A stretch of DNA of 64,000 nucleotides, taken from positions 1 to 64,000 of the forward strand of contig NZ_JBLKNX010000023.1 in NCBI RefSeq assembly GCF_051414055.1, given 5' to 3'. A program made the translations under genes and the position numbers. Positions 43,409 to 52,220 of this stretch are shown here, in pieces. Within the stretch, counting starts at the first letter, position 1, and each line of letters starts with the position of its first letter. The notes beneath the pieces are model-generated. The model did no database searches. It saw nothing but the letters and a program-made list of their open reading frames with translations, and was not told where the DNA came from. The DNA is from Halosimplex halobium (GTDB taxonomy: Archaea; Halobacteriota; Halobacteria; Halobacteriales; Haloarculaceae).

Positions 43409-44346
43409 GCCCAGCCGGGCGCGCACGGGGCGGGAGTGGTCCCGCGGGCGCGGGCGGTCGGCCCGGCCGCGACCGCGCACAGCTCATCCTCGTCGGGGCG
43501 TTCGCGCTGGCGGTCATCTTCGTCGCGCTGGCGCTGGTGATGAACGCGGCCATCTACACGGAGAACCTGGCGACCCGCAGCGAGTCGGCGGGGACCGCCG
43601 ACGCCCACGCGTTCGAGCGCGCGACGACGACGGCCGCCGAGAAGGCGTTCCGCTACGCCCACGAGGTCAACGCCAGCGACCCCAGCGACCACGCGGCGCT
43701 CGAGCGGAACGTCACGCAGGCGATGCACGCCTACCACAACGTGACCCGGACCCAGCAGGCCACGGGCGGACAGCTCGTCGACGTGACGGTCGCGTCGACG
43801 CCGGCGGGCGCGAACATCACGGAGACGAACACGGTGTTCGAGAGCCCGGGCGGCGCCCCTGACTGGACGGTCGCGAGTGACGTGACCGGGACCCGGTCGT
43901 TCCGGCTCGACGTGGAGGACTGGAACGGCGGGCCGGACGACGAGCTGTGGGTCGTCGCCGGCGACGCGAACGACTGGTACCTGAACGTCTCCTACGACGG
44001 CAGCGAGTGGGAGGTCGGCGTCAACGAGTCCGAGACCTACACGGCCTGCACGACGACGGGGGCCAGTGACGTGGAGATCGACTTCTCGGAGGGGACGGTC
44101 GGCGGCGACGAGTGCGCTGCGCTGAACCTCGGCGACCTGGGCGGGTCCTACGACCTGAAGATACGGAACGGGTCGGTCGCCGACGGGGACTACACGGTGA
44201 TAGTCGACGGCGACCCGGGAACGGGGCTGACGACCGCCGAGTACGACGAGGTGCTCTACGCGATGACCGTCGACCTGACCTACCGGACGCCGGAACTGCA
44301 GTACCGGACGACGATCCGGGTCGCCCCGGGTGAGACCGATGGGTGA
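43396..44346 (+). CDS. pilin-like protein 3 of the pilus locus
   Basis: A 316-residue protein. A GTG at 43396 is used as start, before the upstream stop codon, because it gives the basic leader GRPGRDRAQLILVGAFALAV. The helix LILVGAFALAVIFVALALVM continues the pattern of the class III signal, here with Q-L in place of the acidic residue. The extracellular domain is long, with N-linked glycosylation-like sites (NVT, NVS, NES) and YRTPELQYRTTIRV near the end. Component of the same pilus-like machine; largest of the five. Confidence 0.72.
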   Translation: MADLSPAGRARGGSGPAGAGGRPGRDRAQLILVGAFALAVIFVALALVMNAAIYTENLATRSESAGTADAHAFERATTTAAEKAFRYAHEVNASDPSDHAALERNVTQAMHAYHNVTRTQQATGGQLVDVTVASTPAGANITETNTVFESPGGAPDWTVASDVTGTRSFRLDVEDWNGGPDDELWVVAGDANDWYLNVSYDGSEWEVGVNESETYTACTTTGASDVEIDFSEGTVGGDECAALNLGDLGGSYDLKIRNGSVADGDYTVIVDGDPGTGLTTAEYDEVLYAMTVDLTYRTPELQYRTTIRVAPGETDG

Positions 44347-44869
44347 CCCGCCGCCGCGGCGTCGCGGCCGCGCCCGCGGTCCCCCGGCGGCGACTGCGAA
44401 CGGCGGTCGCGAGCGGGCGGCCGGGATCTCGGGGCTGCGCGGCCAGTCGACCGCGCTGGAGTACACGCTCTCGCTCGCGGTGGCGTCGCTGGTCATCACC
44501 GGCCTGTTCCTCGCGGCGGGCGAGTTCGTCACCGACCAGCGCGAGGGGGTCGTCCGGACCGAACTCGGCGTCGTCGGCGAGCAGCTGGCCGGCGAGGTCG
44601 CCGCGGCCGACCGGCTGGTCCGGGCCAGCGACACCGACTCGCTGTCGCTCGAGGCGTCGCTCCCGGAGACGGTCGCCGGGGCGAGCTACACCATCGCGGT
44701 CGACGACACGGCCACCGGGCAGTGGCTCAACCTCACCTCTCAGGATCCGGACATCACGGTGACGGTCCGGCTGGAGACGGAGACGGCCCTCCACCCGGAC
44801 ACCGTCCCCGGCGGGCGGGTCACCGTGGTCTACGACGCGAGTGCCGACCGCCTGGAGGTGCGCGGATGA
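44339..44869 (+). CDS. pilin-like protein 4 of the pilus locus
   Basis: A 176-residue protein with a basic leader ISGLRGQSTALEYTLSLAVA and helix LSLAVASLVITGLFLAAGEF, including a Glu (ALEYT) at the typical +5 place for class III signals. The rest is a beta-rich domain (RVTVVYDASADRLEV). The start codon 44339 overlaps the previous stop, and the stop overlaps the next start as ATGA. The gene order and coupling suggest equal expression of all five. Confidence 0.74.
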   Translation: MGDPPPRRRGRARGPPAATANGGRERAAGISGLRGQSTALEYTLSLAVASLVITGLFLAAGEFVTDQREGVVRTELGVVGEQLAGEVAAADRLVRASDTDSLSLEASLPETVAGASYTIAVDDTATGQWLNLTSQDPDITVTVRLETETALHPDTVPGGRVTVVYDASADRLEVRG

Positions 44870-45702
44870 CGCCGCGTCGACCGCCCGGGGCCGCCGAACG
44901 GCGGAGCGACGACGGCTGGGGCCGGGTCGGACCGGGCGAACGGGGATCGGCGGAGCGGGGCGTCAGCGACCTGGTCGGTTTCGTGCTGGTGTTCTCGCTG
45001 ATCGCGGCGGTCGTCTCGATCGTGTCGCTGGCGGGGCTGAGCTCGCTGGAGGACGCGCGCGACGCCCAGCAGACGGACAACGCGGAGCTGGCGATGGAGG
45101 TCCTCTCGGACAACGTGGCCGACATCACCGAGCGGGGCGCGCCCAGTCGCGCGACCGAGATCAGCCTGTCGGACGCGTCGCTCACGCTCGCCGACCCGAT
45201 CCAGGTCGAGGTCCGCGACCCGACCGGACCGCCCGACGAGTCGTTCCTGGCGACCCGGACGTTCAACGTCCGGCCGGTCGTCTACGACGACGGGGACACG
45301 CAGCTGGTGTACGTGATGGGTGCGATCTTCCGCGCCGAGCGACAGGGCGGGACGGTCGTCCAGCCGTGGTCGCCGGTCGTCGACTCGGACCGGATGATGG
45401 TCCAGGTCGTCAACACGGGCTCGGCGACCGACGGCCTGCAGCTGATCGAGAGCTCGACGGTGCTGGTGCGGGCCAACGGCAACCAGCGCGTCGTCGTCGC
45501 CGCGGACGAGACGGGCGCCTACGACGACATCTGGATCAACGTCACGTCGCCGCGGCGCGATCTCTGGCACCGGATGCTCGACGACCACCCCGCGATGGAC
45601 TGCTCGACGGCCGGGCCGGAGACGGTCGAGTGCGAGGTCACCGTCGATCCGCAGGACCTGTACGTCGTCGAACACCGGATCGCGGTCGACTTCGAGAAGT
45701 GA
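44866..45702 (+). CDS. pilin-like protein 5 of the pilus locus
   Basis: A 278-residue protein starting in the ATGA overlap. The leader ERGSAERGVSDLVGFVLVFS and helix LVGFVLVFSLIAAVVSIVSL match the DUF1628-like archaeal pilin pattern (GVSDLVG, similar to AVSPVIG). The ectodomain contains RNLSDASLT-like strands and motifs such as DSDRMMVQVVNTGSATDGLQ and ends with a YVVEHRIAVDF strand. Probably the last gene of the operon. Confidence 0.76.
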   Translation: MTPRRPPGAAERRSDDGWGRVGPGERGSAERGVSDLVGFVLVFSLIAAVVSIVSLAGLSSLEDARDAQQTDNAELAMEVLSDNVADITERGAPSRATEISLSDASLTLADPIQVEVRDPTGPPDESFLATRTFNVRPVVYDDGDTQLVYVMGAIFRAERQGGTVVQPWSPVVDSDRMMVQVVNTGSATDGLQLIESSTVLVRANGNQRVVVAADETGAYDDIWINVTSPRRDLWHRMLDDHPAMDCSTAGPETVECEVTVDPQDLYVVEHRIAVDFEK

Positions 45703-45850
45703 GTGGCGGTCCGCCCGTCGGGAGGTGTGGCCCGGATAGGGAGCTGAGGCCGGGAGACAGGACCGGGACTCGGATACAGGACAGAGGCCGGGATACGGGG
45801 CGAGTGATTCGGCTACGGGACCGAGCCGGAATCGAGGGCCCGAGAGTCGG

Positions 45851-47242
45851 CTACGGGCTCGTGACGTTGACGGGGTTGACCGTCACGTGGAGGTACGTGA
45901 GCTTGGTCACGTCGCCGGTCAGGTCGAGGTCGACATCTTCGATCGACTCGTCGTAGTGGAAGTCGTTGGGCTTGCCGCTGATGTGGATGCTCTTGCAGTT
46001 CGCGCCGCCCTCGAAGTACCCCTTCCCGCTGAGGTGGCAGTGCGAGCCCGGCGCGTAGATGAATCCCGTGAACGCCCGGTTGCCGGTGACGTGCACGTCG
46101 CCGTCGGAGTGGACGGCGACGCGGAACGCGCTCGGGTCGCCGCCGTCGTTCAGGTCGGAGCCGATGGTGAAGTCGTCCCTGACGAGGACTGTGGTCGCGT
46201 TGTCGCCGGTGATGGACGCGGAGCTCGGTTCGAACGCCCCGTCGACGACGACGGTCACGTTGCCGTCGGAGGTGTCAACGTCCAGCGCTCCGTCGAACGT
46301 GGTGTCGGAGTAGTAGGTGCCCGGGCTGGTGATGCTGTCGAACGGGGTCGAGGTGTCACAGCCCCCGCCCTCGCAGCCCTCGATCCGGTCTTCGATCTTC
46401 GAGTCCGCCAGCGGGTACTGGACGCCGGTCTCGTAGGGTTCGGGTGCGCTCCGCCCGCTGCCAGTGATCCCGGCGGGGTCGGTGGTCGCGAGGATGTCGT
46501 TGAACTCCTCGTTAAACGGGACCACCAGTTCGGTGCGGGCGGTCTCGTTGGCGTGGTCGTAGTAGACGGTCCCGTCGGTGCGCTGTTCGAAGTACCGCCC
46601 CCACGCCTGGTAGAACTCGCTGTGGACGGTGACGTTGACCCGGCCCCGGTCCAGCGGGTTGACGAAGTCGTTGGTCCCGGTCGTGTTCGGGTACCTGATC
46701 GACGTGGGGCCGTCCCTGGTCACTCTGGCCCCCGACCCGAGCGTCGGGGAGCCGTCGACGCGGATGATCGGGAGCGTCAGCGTCTGCTGGCGGAAGTGGA
46801 ACTCCGGCGGCGACAGCATCGAGACGCCGCCCTCCGTCCGTTTCCAGACGCCGCCGCCCTGGTAGGCGATCGTCGTCCGGTCGTTCTCGTAGGCGACCGC
46901 GCCCATGGTCACGTTGACGACCGTCTCGGTCGTCCCCGCGGACTGGTTTCTGATGGACACGTTCATCCAGCCCCGGTCGCCGTCGACGTAGTACCCCGAA
47001 TCCTCGCCGGTGGCCAGCCCGACCCCCTGGGAGCTCGTGCCGCCCAGCGCGACCATCGCGCTCCGGGAGTCGAACTGCGTCAGCGCCTTCTCCGCGCGGC
47101 TCGTGTCCAGCTGCTCGCGCGTGTCGTCCAGCGCCGTCGCCCCGACCGTGACGACGACCGCCGTCCCCCCGACGACGATCGCGAACAGCAACGCGATCCC
47201 CAGCACGCTGCTCACACCCCGTCTGTCGTGACTCGTCGGCAT
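45851..47242 (-). CDS. large archaeal pilin-like/adhesin protein
   Basis: A 463-residue protein with the leader SHDRRGVSSVLGIALLFAIV, a class III-like signal (GVSSVLG resembles GVSPVIG), a hydrophobic helix, and a 420-residue ectodomain. The ectodomain has Asn-glycosylation-like sites, tandem strands and a Cys-rich loop (CEGGGC, then CHLSGKGYFEGGANCKSIHI). The C-terminal region resembles a parallel beta-helix. It is transcribed convergently with the five-gene operon and could be the tip adhesin; this is inference. No transmembrane segment besides the leader. Confidence 0.7.
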   Translation of the reverse strand: MPTSHDRRGVSSVLGIALLFAIVVGGTAVVVTVGATALDDTREQLDTSRAEKALTQFDSRSAMVALGGTSSQGVGLATGEDSGYYVDGDRGWMNVSIRNQSAGTTETVVNVTMGAVAYENDRTTIAYQGGGVWKRTEGGVSMLSPPEFHFRQQTLTLPIIRVDGSPTLGSGARVTRDGPTSIRYPNTTGTNDFVNPLDRGRVNVTVHSEFYQAWGRYFEQRTDGTVYYDHANETARTELVVPFNEEFNDILATTDPAGITGSGRSAPEPYETGVQYPLADSKIEDRIEGCEGGGCDTSTPFDSITSPGTYYSDTTFDGALDVDTSDGNVTVVVDGAFEPSSASITGDNATTVLVRDDFTIGSDLNDGGDPSAFRVAVHSDGDVHVTGNRAFTGFIYAPGSHCHLSGKGYFEGGANCKSIHISGKPNDFHYDESIEDVDLDLTGDVTKLTYLHVTVNPVNVTSP

Positions 47243-47659
47243 CTGTCCCCCGTTCCGCCCCGCCCTCAATAAGCGCGCGGACCTGGATATCAGATATGAA
47301 AACTATACGGTTCGGTAATTGATACTATATCACCGTCCGCGTCCCGAAGCGTCCGCGCGGGCAGGGGCGCGGACACTCGGCGTTCCCCGGCGGAGCGGTC
47401 CGAGACGGTCGCGTGCTCGCCGGGGCCGATGGAAACTGTTTAGTGTCGCAGGCGGGACCTACCGGTGGGAACGCACGACCGCAAATCTGACTCGCTGTGC
47501 CGTTGCACAGCTCGGGATTGCGGCCGTGTTCGCGCCGAACCGTCCGTTTCGCTCCCGCGAAACGCGCGGCGCACACACGCATCGCGCGGTCGACGCCCGC
47601 GGCACCCGCCGCAGGGCCGCGACCGGCGACCAGCGGTCAGTCGCGTTCCAACCACAACT
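47243..47659 (+). promoter_or_regulatory. 417-bp upstream region of rpsO with two hairpins
   Basis: No gene is recognised. A TATA-like GTTTAGTG at about 47438-47445 lies roughly 220 nt before the S15 start, giving a long leader for a haloarchaeon. Within the leader are a hairpin GCTGTGC-CGTT-GCACAGC (47494-47511) and a second with 8-bp arms CGTTTCGC/GCGAAACG around TCCC (47545-47564). The left part (47243-47437) contains the promoter of the divergent pilin-like gene (ACTATATCAC near 47324) and nothing else recognised. Confidence 0.55.
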
Positions 47660-48124
47660 ATGGCACGAATGCACACCCGCCGTCGCGGCTCGTCCAGCTC
47701 GGACAAGCCGGCGGCAGACGAACCCCCGGAGTGGAGTGACGTGGACGAGGACGCCATCGAGGAGCGCGTCGTCGAACTCGCCGAGCAGGGCCACGACCCG
47801 AGCCAGATCGGCCTGAAGCTGCGCGACGAGGGCGTCAACGGGACCCCCGTCCCGGACGTCTCCCTCGCGACCGGCAAGAAGATCACCGAGATCCTGGAGG
47901 AGCACGACGCCGAGCCGGACCTGCCGGAGGACCTGCGCAACCTGTTCGAGCGGGCCGTCCGCCTGCACGAACACATGGACGACAACCCCGGCGACCACCA
48001 GAACAAGCGCGCGCTCCAGAACACGGAGGCGAAGATCCGCCGCCTGGTCGACTACTACCGCGGTGACGAGCTCGACGAGGAGTTCACCTACAGCTACGAC
48101 GAGGTCGCAGAACTCCTCGAATAG
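47660..48124 (+). CDS. rpsO: 30S ribosomal protein S15
   Basis: A 154-residue archaeal-type S15 (homologue of eukaryotic S13). The N-terminal MARMHTRRRGSSSSDKPAA and the S15 core VDEDAIEERVVELAEQGHDP, SQIGLKLRDEGVNGTPVPDV and NKRALQNTEAKIRRLVDYYR are family-typical. It binds 16S rRNA in the small subunit. It opens the operon with RecJ-like, pcc1 and rps3ae; the next gene starts at the base after its stop. A long structured leader precedes it. Confidence 0.96.
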   Translation: MARMHTRRRGSSSSDKPAADEPPEWSDVDEDAIEERVVELAEQGHDPSQIGLKLRDEGVNGTPVPDVSLATGKKITEILEEHDAEPDLPEDLRNLFERAVRLHEHMDDNPGDHQNKRALQNTEAKIRRLVDYYRGDELDEEFTYSYDEVAELLE

Positions 48125-49294
48125 ATGTCGACCACCGCCCGCTCCGAGGACGCCCCCGCTGCCGGCGAGGTCGCCGGACGGCTCCGCGAGGCCGGCTTCG
48201 TCCGGCTGGTCGGCGCTGCCACCGGCGACGCGCTGGCCGCCAGCGGCGTCCTCGCGCGGGCGCTGGCCGACTGCGACCGACCGTTCCAGGTCTCGGTCGC
48301 CGACCTGCCCGCCGACACCGAGCGGGCGACCGACGCCGACCTGACCGTCGCCGTCGGACGCGCCGACCCGGTCGCCGACTGCTCGATCGCCGCCGGCGCG
48401 GAGCCGGCCAGCGAGACGGCCTTCGCGGTCGCGCGCGAACTCGACGCGGATCCTGACGTTGCGCTCGCGCTCGCCGGGACCGTCGCCGACGGACGCGCCG
48501 TCGGCGGATCGGTCGCCGAGGCCGCCGAGGCGAGCGGGCTCGAACGCCGACCGGGCGTGGCCGTCCCGACGACCGACCTGGTCGACGGGCTCGCCCACTC
48601 GACGCTCGTCCACGCGCCGTTCTCGGGCGACCGCCTCGCGGTCGCCGCGGCGCTGGACGGGGCGGGGATCGACGCCGACGGACCGGCCGACGGGTCCGAC
48701 CCGGTCGTCGACGCGACGAGCCTCGACGAGTCGGCCCGCCGGCGAGTCGCCTCGCTGGTCGCGCTGCGGACGGTCGGCGACGACGCGTGCCCGCCGCGGG
48801 GCGGGCACGCCGTCGAGCGGGCGCTGCGCCCTTTCGACGGGGGGCCGTTCGCGACGGTCGGCGGCTACGCCGACGTGCTCGACGCCGTCGCCCGGGAGCG
48901 GCCCGGTACCGGCGTCGCGCTCGCGCTCGGCCACGACGTGGGCGAGGCCGCGCTCGACGCGTGGCGCTCGCACGCCCGTCGCGCACACGCCGCCGTCGCC
49001 GACGCGACGACCGGCCGCTACGACGGGCTGTTCGTCGCGCGCGCGGAGACGGCCGACGCGCCCGTCGGCACGCTCGCCCGGCTCGTCCACGACTACCGCT
49101 CGCCCGAGCCCGTGACGCTCGCCGTCACGGAGGGCGCGGCGGCGCTCGTCGCCGACGACCGGGACCTCGAACCGGTCCTGTCGACGGCCGCCGAGGGCGT
49201 CGACGGGACTGCGGCGGCGACCGGGACGACCGGTCGCGCCCGCTTCGACGTGGAGACCGGCGCCGTTATCACCGCGGTCAGGGAGGCGCTATGA
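48125..49294 (+). CDS. RecJ-like protein lacking DHH catalytic residues
   Basis: A 389-residue protein in the position where archaea carry a RecJ/GAN-like gene between S15 and Pcc1. The N-terminal fold fits the DHH family (LVGAATGDALAASGVLARAL), but motif I (normally DxDG) is degenerated. The DHH triplet is also absent, so nuclease activity is not expected. The C-terminal region with GGYADVLDAVARERPGTGVA resembles the DHHA1 domain. Probably a non-catalytic accessory subunit of the replication or RNA-handling machinery. ATG overlaps the pcc1 start by 4 nt at its end. Confidence 0.78.
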   Translation: MSTTARSEDAPAAGEVAGRLREAGFVRLVGAATGDALAASGVLARALADCDRPFQVSVADLPADTERATDADLTVAVGRADPVADCSIAAGAEPASETAFAVARELDADPDVALALAGTVADGRAVGGSVAEAAEASGLERRPGVAVPTTDLVDGLAHSTLVHAPFSGDRLAVAAALDGAGIDADGPADGSDPVVDATSLDESARRRVASLVALRTVGDDACPPRGGHAVERALRPFDGGPFATVGGYADVLDAVARERPGTGVALALGHDVGEAALDAWRSHARRAHAAVADATTGRYDGLFVARAETADAPVGTLARLVHDYRSPEPVTLAVTEGAAALVADDRDLEPVLSTAAEGVDGTAAATGTTGRARFDVETGAVITAVREAL

Positions 49295-49575
49295 GACGCG
49301 CGACGATCACGACGACCCACGACGATGCGGACGCCGCCGAACGCGTCGCCGCCGCGCTCGCCCCCGACAACACCGCCGAGATGGCGACGCGGGCCGAGGG
49401 CGAGGCGGTCGTGACGACGGTCGCCCGCGAGGGCACGCGCGGCCTGCGGTCGACGGTCGACGACTACGTCGTCAACTGCCGGGTCGCGGACCGGCTCGGC
49501 GGGACGGACGGGCCACACGAGAGCGAGGACAGTACAGCGCGGACAGACGACACCGACACAGACACCAACACATGA
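49291..49575 (+). CDS. pcc1: KEOPS complex subunit Pcc1
   Basis: A 94-residue protein with the Pcc1 fold: RRATITTTHDDADAAERVAA, then APDNTAEMATRAEGEAVVTT and LRSTVDDYVVNCRVADRL. Pcc1 is the dimerising subunit of the KEOPS complex that makes t6A in tRNA. It starts in the stop region of the RecJ-like gene (4-nt overlap) and overlaps the rps3ae start, fitting translational coupling. The C-terminus is an acidic/Thr tail. Confidence 0.88.
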   Translation: MRRATITTTHDDADAAERVAAALAPDNTAEMATRAEGEAVVTTVAREGTRGLRSTVDDYVVNCRVADRLGGTDGPHESEDSTARTDDTDTDTNT

Positions 49576-50222
49576 GCGAACGATCAGTTTCACGACGCAA
49601 GCAGGAGAAGCGATGGTACACCCTGATCGCTCCCGAGCAGTTCGACCGGGAGGAGCTGGGTGAGACCGTCGCGGACGAACCGGACAAGGTGCTCGGACGC
49701 ACCATCGAGACAACGCTGGGCGAGCTGCGCAACGAGGCCAGCGAGAACAACACCAAGCTGACCTTCAAGGTCGACGAGGTCGCCTCGGACTCGGCGTACA
49801 CCGAGTTCATCAAACACGAGCTGACGCGGGACTACCTGCGCTCGCTCGTGCGCCGCGGCTCCTCGAAGATCGAGGCCTACATCACCGTTCTCACCGAGGA
49901 CGACTACCGCGTCCAGATCCAGCCCGTCGCGCTCACCACCAAGAGCGCCGACGAGAGCCAGGAGAAGGCCATCCGCCGCCAGATGATCGATCTCGTCGAG
50001 GAGAGCGCCCGGGAGCGCACCTACGCCGAGCTCGTCGACAGCATCGTCGAGGGACGGCTCTCCTCGGCTATCTACAACGAGGCGAAGACGATCTACCCGC
50101 TGCGCCGCGTGGAGATCCAGAAGCTGACCCTCGAGGCCCGCCCCGAGGAAGTCGCCGCCGAGGAGGAGACCTCCGTCGACGTCGAGGAGGACGAGGTCGC
50201 CGTCGACGAATCCGCCGACTGA
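49572..50222 (+). CDS. rps3ae: 30S ribosomal protein S3Ae (eS1)
   Basis: A 216-residue archaeal S3Ae (rps1e). The family blocks SRRKQEKRWYTLIAPEQFD, RTIETTLGELRNEASENNTK and KFKVDEVASDSAYTEFIKHE-like segments are clear, as is YPLRRVEIQKLTLEARPEE near the C-terminus. It is a structural protein of the small subunit. The ATG overlaps the pcc1 stop by 4 nt (ATGA). Acidic tail as in other haloarchaeal homologues. Confidence 0.95.
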   Translation: MSERSVSRRKQEKRWYTLIAPEQFDREELGETVADEPDKVLGRTIETTLGELRNEASENNTKLTFKVDEVASDSAYTEFIKHELTRDYLRSLVRRGSSKIEAYITVLTEDDYRVQIQPVALTTKSADESQEKAIRRQMIDLVEESARERTYAELVDSIVEGRLSSAIYNEAKTIYPLRRVEIQKLTLEARPEEVAAEEETSVDVEEDEVAVDESAD

Positions 50223-50273
50223 GGCGTTTCCCGCTCGACCGCTCGATTTCTTTCGACGACCGGTCGCCGCGAG

Positions 50274-50738
50274 CTACGCGTCCGTCGGCGTGGTCGTCTC
50301 GGACCCCGGGGCGGTCGCGTCCTCGCTGACGACGACGGCGCCGACCATCCCGCTGGCCTCGTGGGGGATGCAGAAGTAGCTGTGCGTCCCGACGGTCTCG
50401 AACGTGTGCTCGTAGGTCTCGCCCTCGTAGATCGCGCCCTCGTTGCCGCCGAGCCACCCCTCCTCGGCGGCGGCCTGCGAGTCGAAGTCGCCGGTCGCCC
50501 AGAACGCGGCGCCGTCGGGAATACTGTCCTCGTAAGCGGTGACAGTGTGGGCGTGTGTGCTGGTGTTCTTCCAGCGGACGGTGGTACCCGGCGGGACCTC
50601 GACCTGCGCCGGGGTGAACTTCCGGGTGGTCATCCCCACGTCGTAGTCCCCGGCGTCGGCGCTTCCCTGCCCGCAGCCGGCCAGCCCGACCGCGACGGCG
50701 ACGCTTCCCAGGCTCCCGAGGAAGGCCCGTCTGTCCAT
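50274..50738 (-). CDS. halocyanin (blue copper lipoprotein)
   Basis: A 154-residue exported blue copper protein. DRRAFLGSLGSVAVAVGLAG is a Tat signal with lipobox LAGC (Cys22). The copper site is recognisable: His62/64 in THAHTVTAYE, Cys123 and His126 in YFCIPHEASGM, and Met131. It is a membrane-anchored electron carrier on the outer face. The TATA-like motif upstream is not obvious. Start at the internal ATG 50738 because it gives the normal short n-region; longer in-frame starts are possible. Confidence 0.92.
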   Translation of the reverse strand: MDRRAFLGSLGSVAVAVGLAGCGQGSADAGDYDVGMTTRKFTPAQVEVPPGTTVRWKNTSTHAHTVTAYEDSIPDGAAFWATGDFDSQAAAEEGWLGGNEGAIYEGETYEHTFETVGTHSYFCIPHEASGMVGAVVVSEDATAPGSETTTPTDA

Positions 50739-50877
50739 GTCTCGGCCTCGGGCCTCCGGCGGCATAGTGGACTCGGTCTCGGTCGGTGTTCGGGACGGGA
50801 CCGGCCGGCGTTCGGGACCGGCCAGTGTCACCCGCCGTTCGGGACGGGGCCGGCGTCAGTCGGGGCTGACCGGGGCG

Positions 50878-51366
50878 TCACCGGATCCGGACCACGGGAC
50901 GGCCGTCCACGGCGACGAGTTCGAGGACGAGCCGCGTCTCCCCGTCGACCCGGAGCCGCTCGGCCGGCACGGTCCGGACGCGGACGCCGTCGGCGACTAC
51001 CGCGTGTGCCGTCCCGCCGGCGACCCGCCAGCTGAACCTGGTGGCGGCCGGGTCGGCGCGCTCGTCCGTCCGAACGGCGGCGTCCGTGTCCCCCGCTCGG
51101 GGCGGTCGAGCGACGCCGAACCGTTCGACCCCGGCGCTCGCGAACCCCTCTGTCGGGAAGGCCACCGTGACCGCCCGTCGCGCGGGGCGGGCGCCGGGCG
51201 GGAGCGCGTCGTTGCCGGCCGCGAGCGCCCGCGCCTCGGCGACGATCCGGTCGACCGCGTCCCGGACGGCGGTGTCGCTCCGCTGGACGCCCGCGTACTC
51301 GACGGCGGGCACCGCGACCCCGGCTACGGCGACCAGCAGCGCGACGGTGAACGCGACTCTGACCAC
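50878..51366 (-). CDS. membrane-anchored protein of unknown function
   Basis: A 162-residue protein: one N-terminal helix FTVALLVAVAGVAVPAVEYA then a beta-rich extracytoplasmic domain (RRAVTVAFPTEGFASAGVER, LRVDGETRLVLELVAVDGRP). It may be one of the pilus-associated membrane proteins of haloarchaea. It lies 3 nt after the coiled-coil gene on the same strand and is likely co-transcribed. Confidence 0.7.
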   Translation of the reverse strand: MVRVAFTVALLVAVAGVAVPAVEYAGVQRSDTAVRDAVDRIVAEARALAAGNDALPPGARPARRAVTVAFPTEGFASAGVERFGVARPPRAGDTDAAVRTDERADPAATRFSWRVAGGTAHAVVADGVRVRTVPAERLRVDGETRLVLELVAVDGRPVVRIR

Positions 51367-51369
51367 GGC

Positions 51370-52140
51370 CTACAGCGCGTCGCGGACCCGCTCGATGAAC
51401 TGCTCGGTCCCGCTGGCCGACGACGATTTCCCGCCCGCGGTCCCCGACCCGCTCGTCCGGGACTGGTCGTCGTCGCGACCGGCGGGGTCGCTCCCCTGCC
51501 GGTTGTTCCCCTGACGGCCTCCACTGGGGTCGCGTTCGTCGGGTCGGCCGCGGTGGGGGCGTCGCCCGGTATCGGGGTGAGCCGCCTCGTCCTCCCGGTG
51601 GTGGTCGCGGTCCGCGCTCGCCGTCGTGACGGGTTCCGCGGGCGACCGTCCGGACGTTCGCCCCGGGGACGACCCGTTCGGCGAGCCGCCGCGGTCGGTG
51701 CGGTCGGCGCGTTCCGGGGGACCGGCGGAGTCGGTTCGTCCGGGGTTCGTCGGGGCACGGTCGGCGTTCACCCGGTCGGTTCGGTCGTGGCCGTCGGTGC
51801 GCTCGGGGGACCCGTCGCGGGGTGGGTCCGCCGGTCTGCCCCTCGCCGGCCCGTCGCCGTCGACGGCGGCTTCGACGGTTTCGGCCTTCGCGAGCGCGGC
51901 GCTGGCGCGGCGTTCGACCTCGCGGTTGACGGCGCGGACGTTGCCCGCGTAGCCGCGGACGGCCTGGAGACCGGCTTCGAGCTCGTCCAGCCGCGACTCG
52001 ACGGCGTCGAGGCGGTCCTCGAGGGACTGGAGGTCGTCGACGACGCCGCTGCGGTCCTGGAGGTCGGTCAGGTCGGCGTCGCCGTCGGTCAGTGCGCGTT
52101 CGACGGCGTCGACTCGCGCGTCGAGGTCTCGCTCGGACAT
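51370..52140 (-). CDS. coiled-coil protein with long disordered tail
   Basis: A 256-residue protein. Residues 10-95 form a clear heptad coiled coil (LDARVDAVERALTDGDADLT, SLEDRLDAVESRLDELEAGL). The remainder is low complexity, rich in Arg, Asp, Gly, Pro and Ser (about 100-245). The C-terminal end FIERVRDAL is helical. It is the first gene of a two-gene operon with the membrane-anchored protein; haloarchaeal homologues of this pair occur beside secretion or pilus genes. Function unknown. Confidence 0.7.
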   Translation of the reverse strand: MSERDLDARVDAVERALTDGDADLTDLQDRSGVVDDLQSLEDRLDAVESRLDELEAGLQAVRGYAGNVRAVNREVERRASAALAKAETVEAAVDGDGPARGRPADPPRDGSPERTDGHDRTDRVNADRAPTNPGRTDSAGPPERADRTDRGGSPNGSSPGRTSGRSPAEPVTTASADRDHHREDEAAHPDTGRRPHRGRPDERDPSGGRQGNNRQGSDPAGRDDDQSRTSGSGTAGGKSSSASGTEQFIERVRDAL

Positions 52141-52220
52141 GGACGGGGGTGGTCCCGTCACCGCACTTGAACCCTCGGGCGTACCCAACGTTGAATAGCC
52201 ACTGTGCCGAGGGTGCTGGT

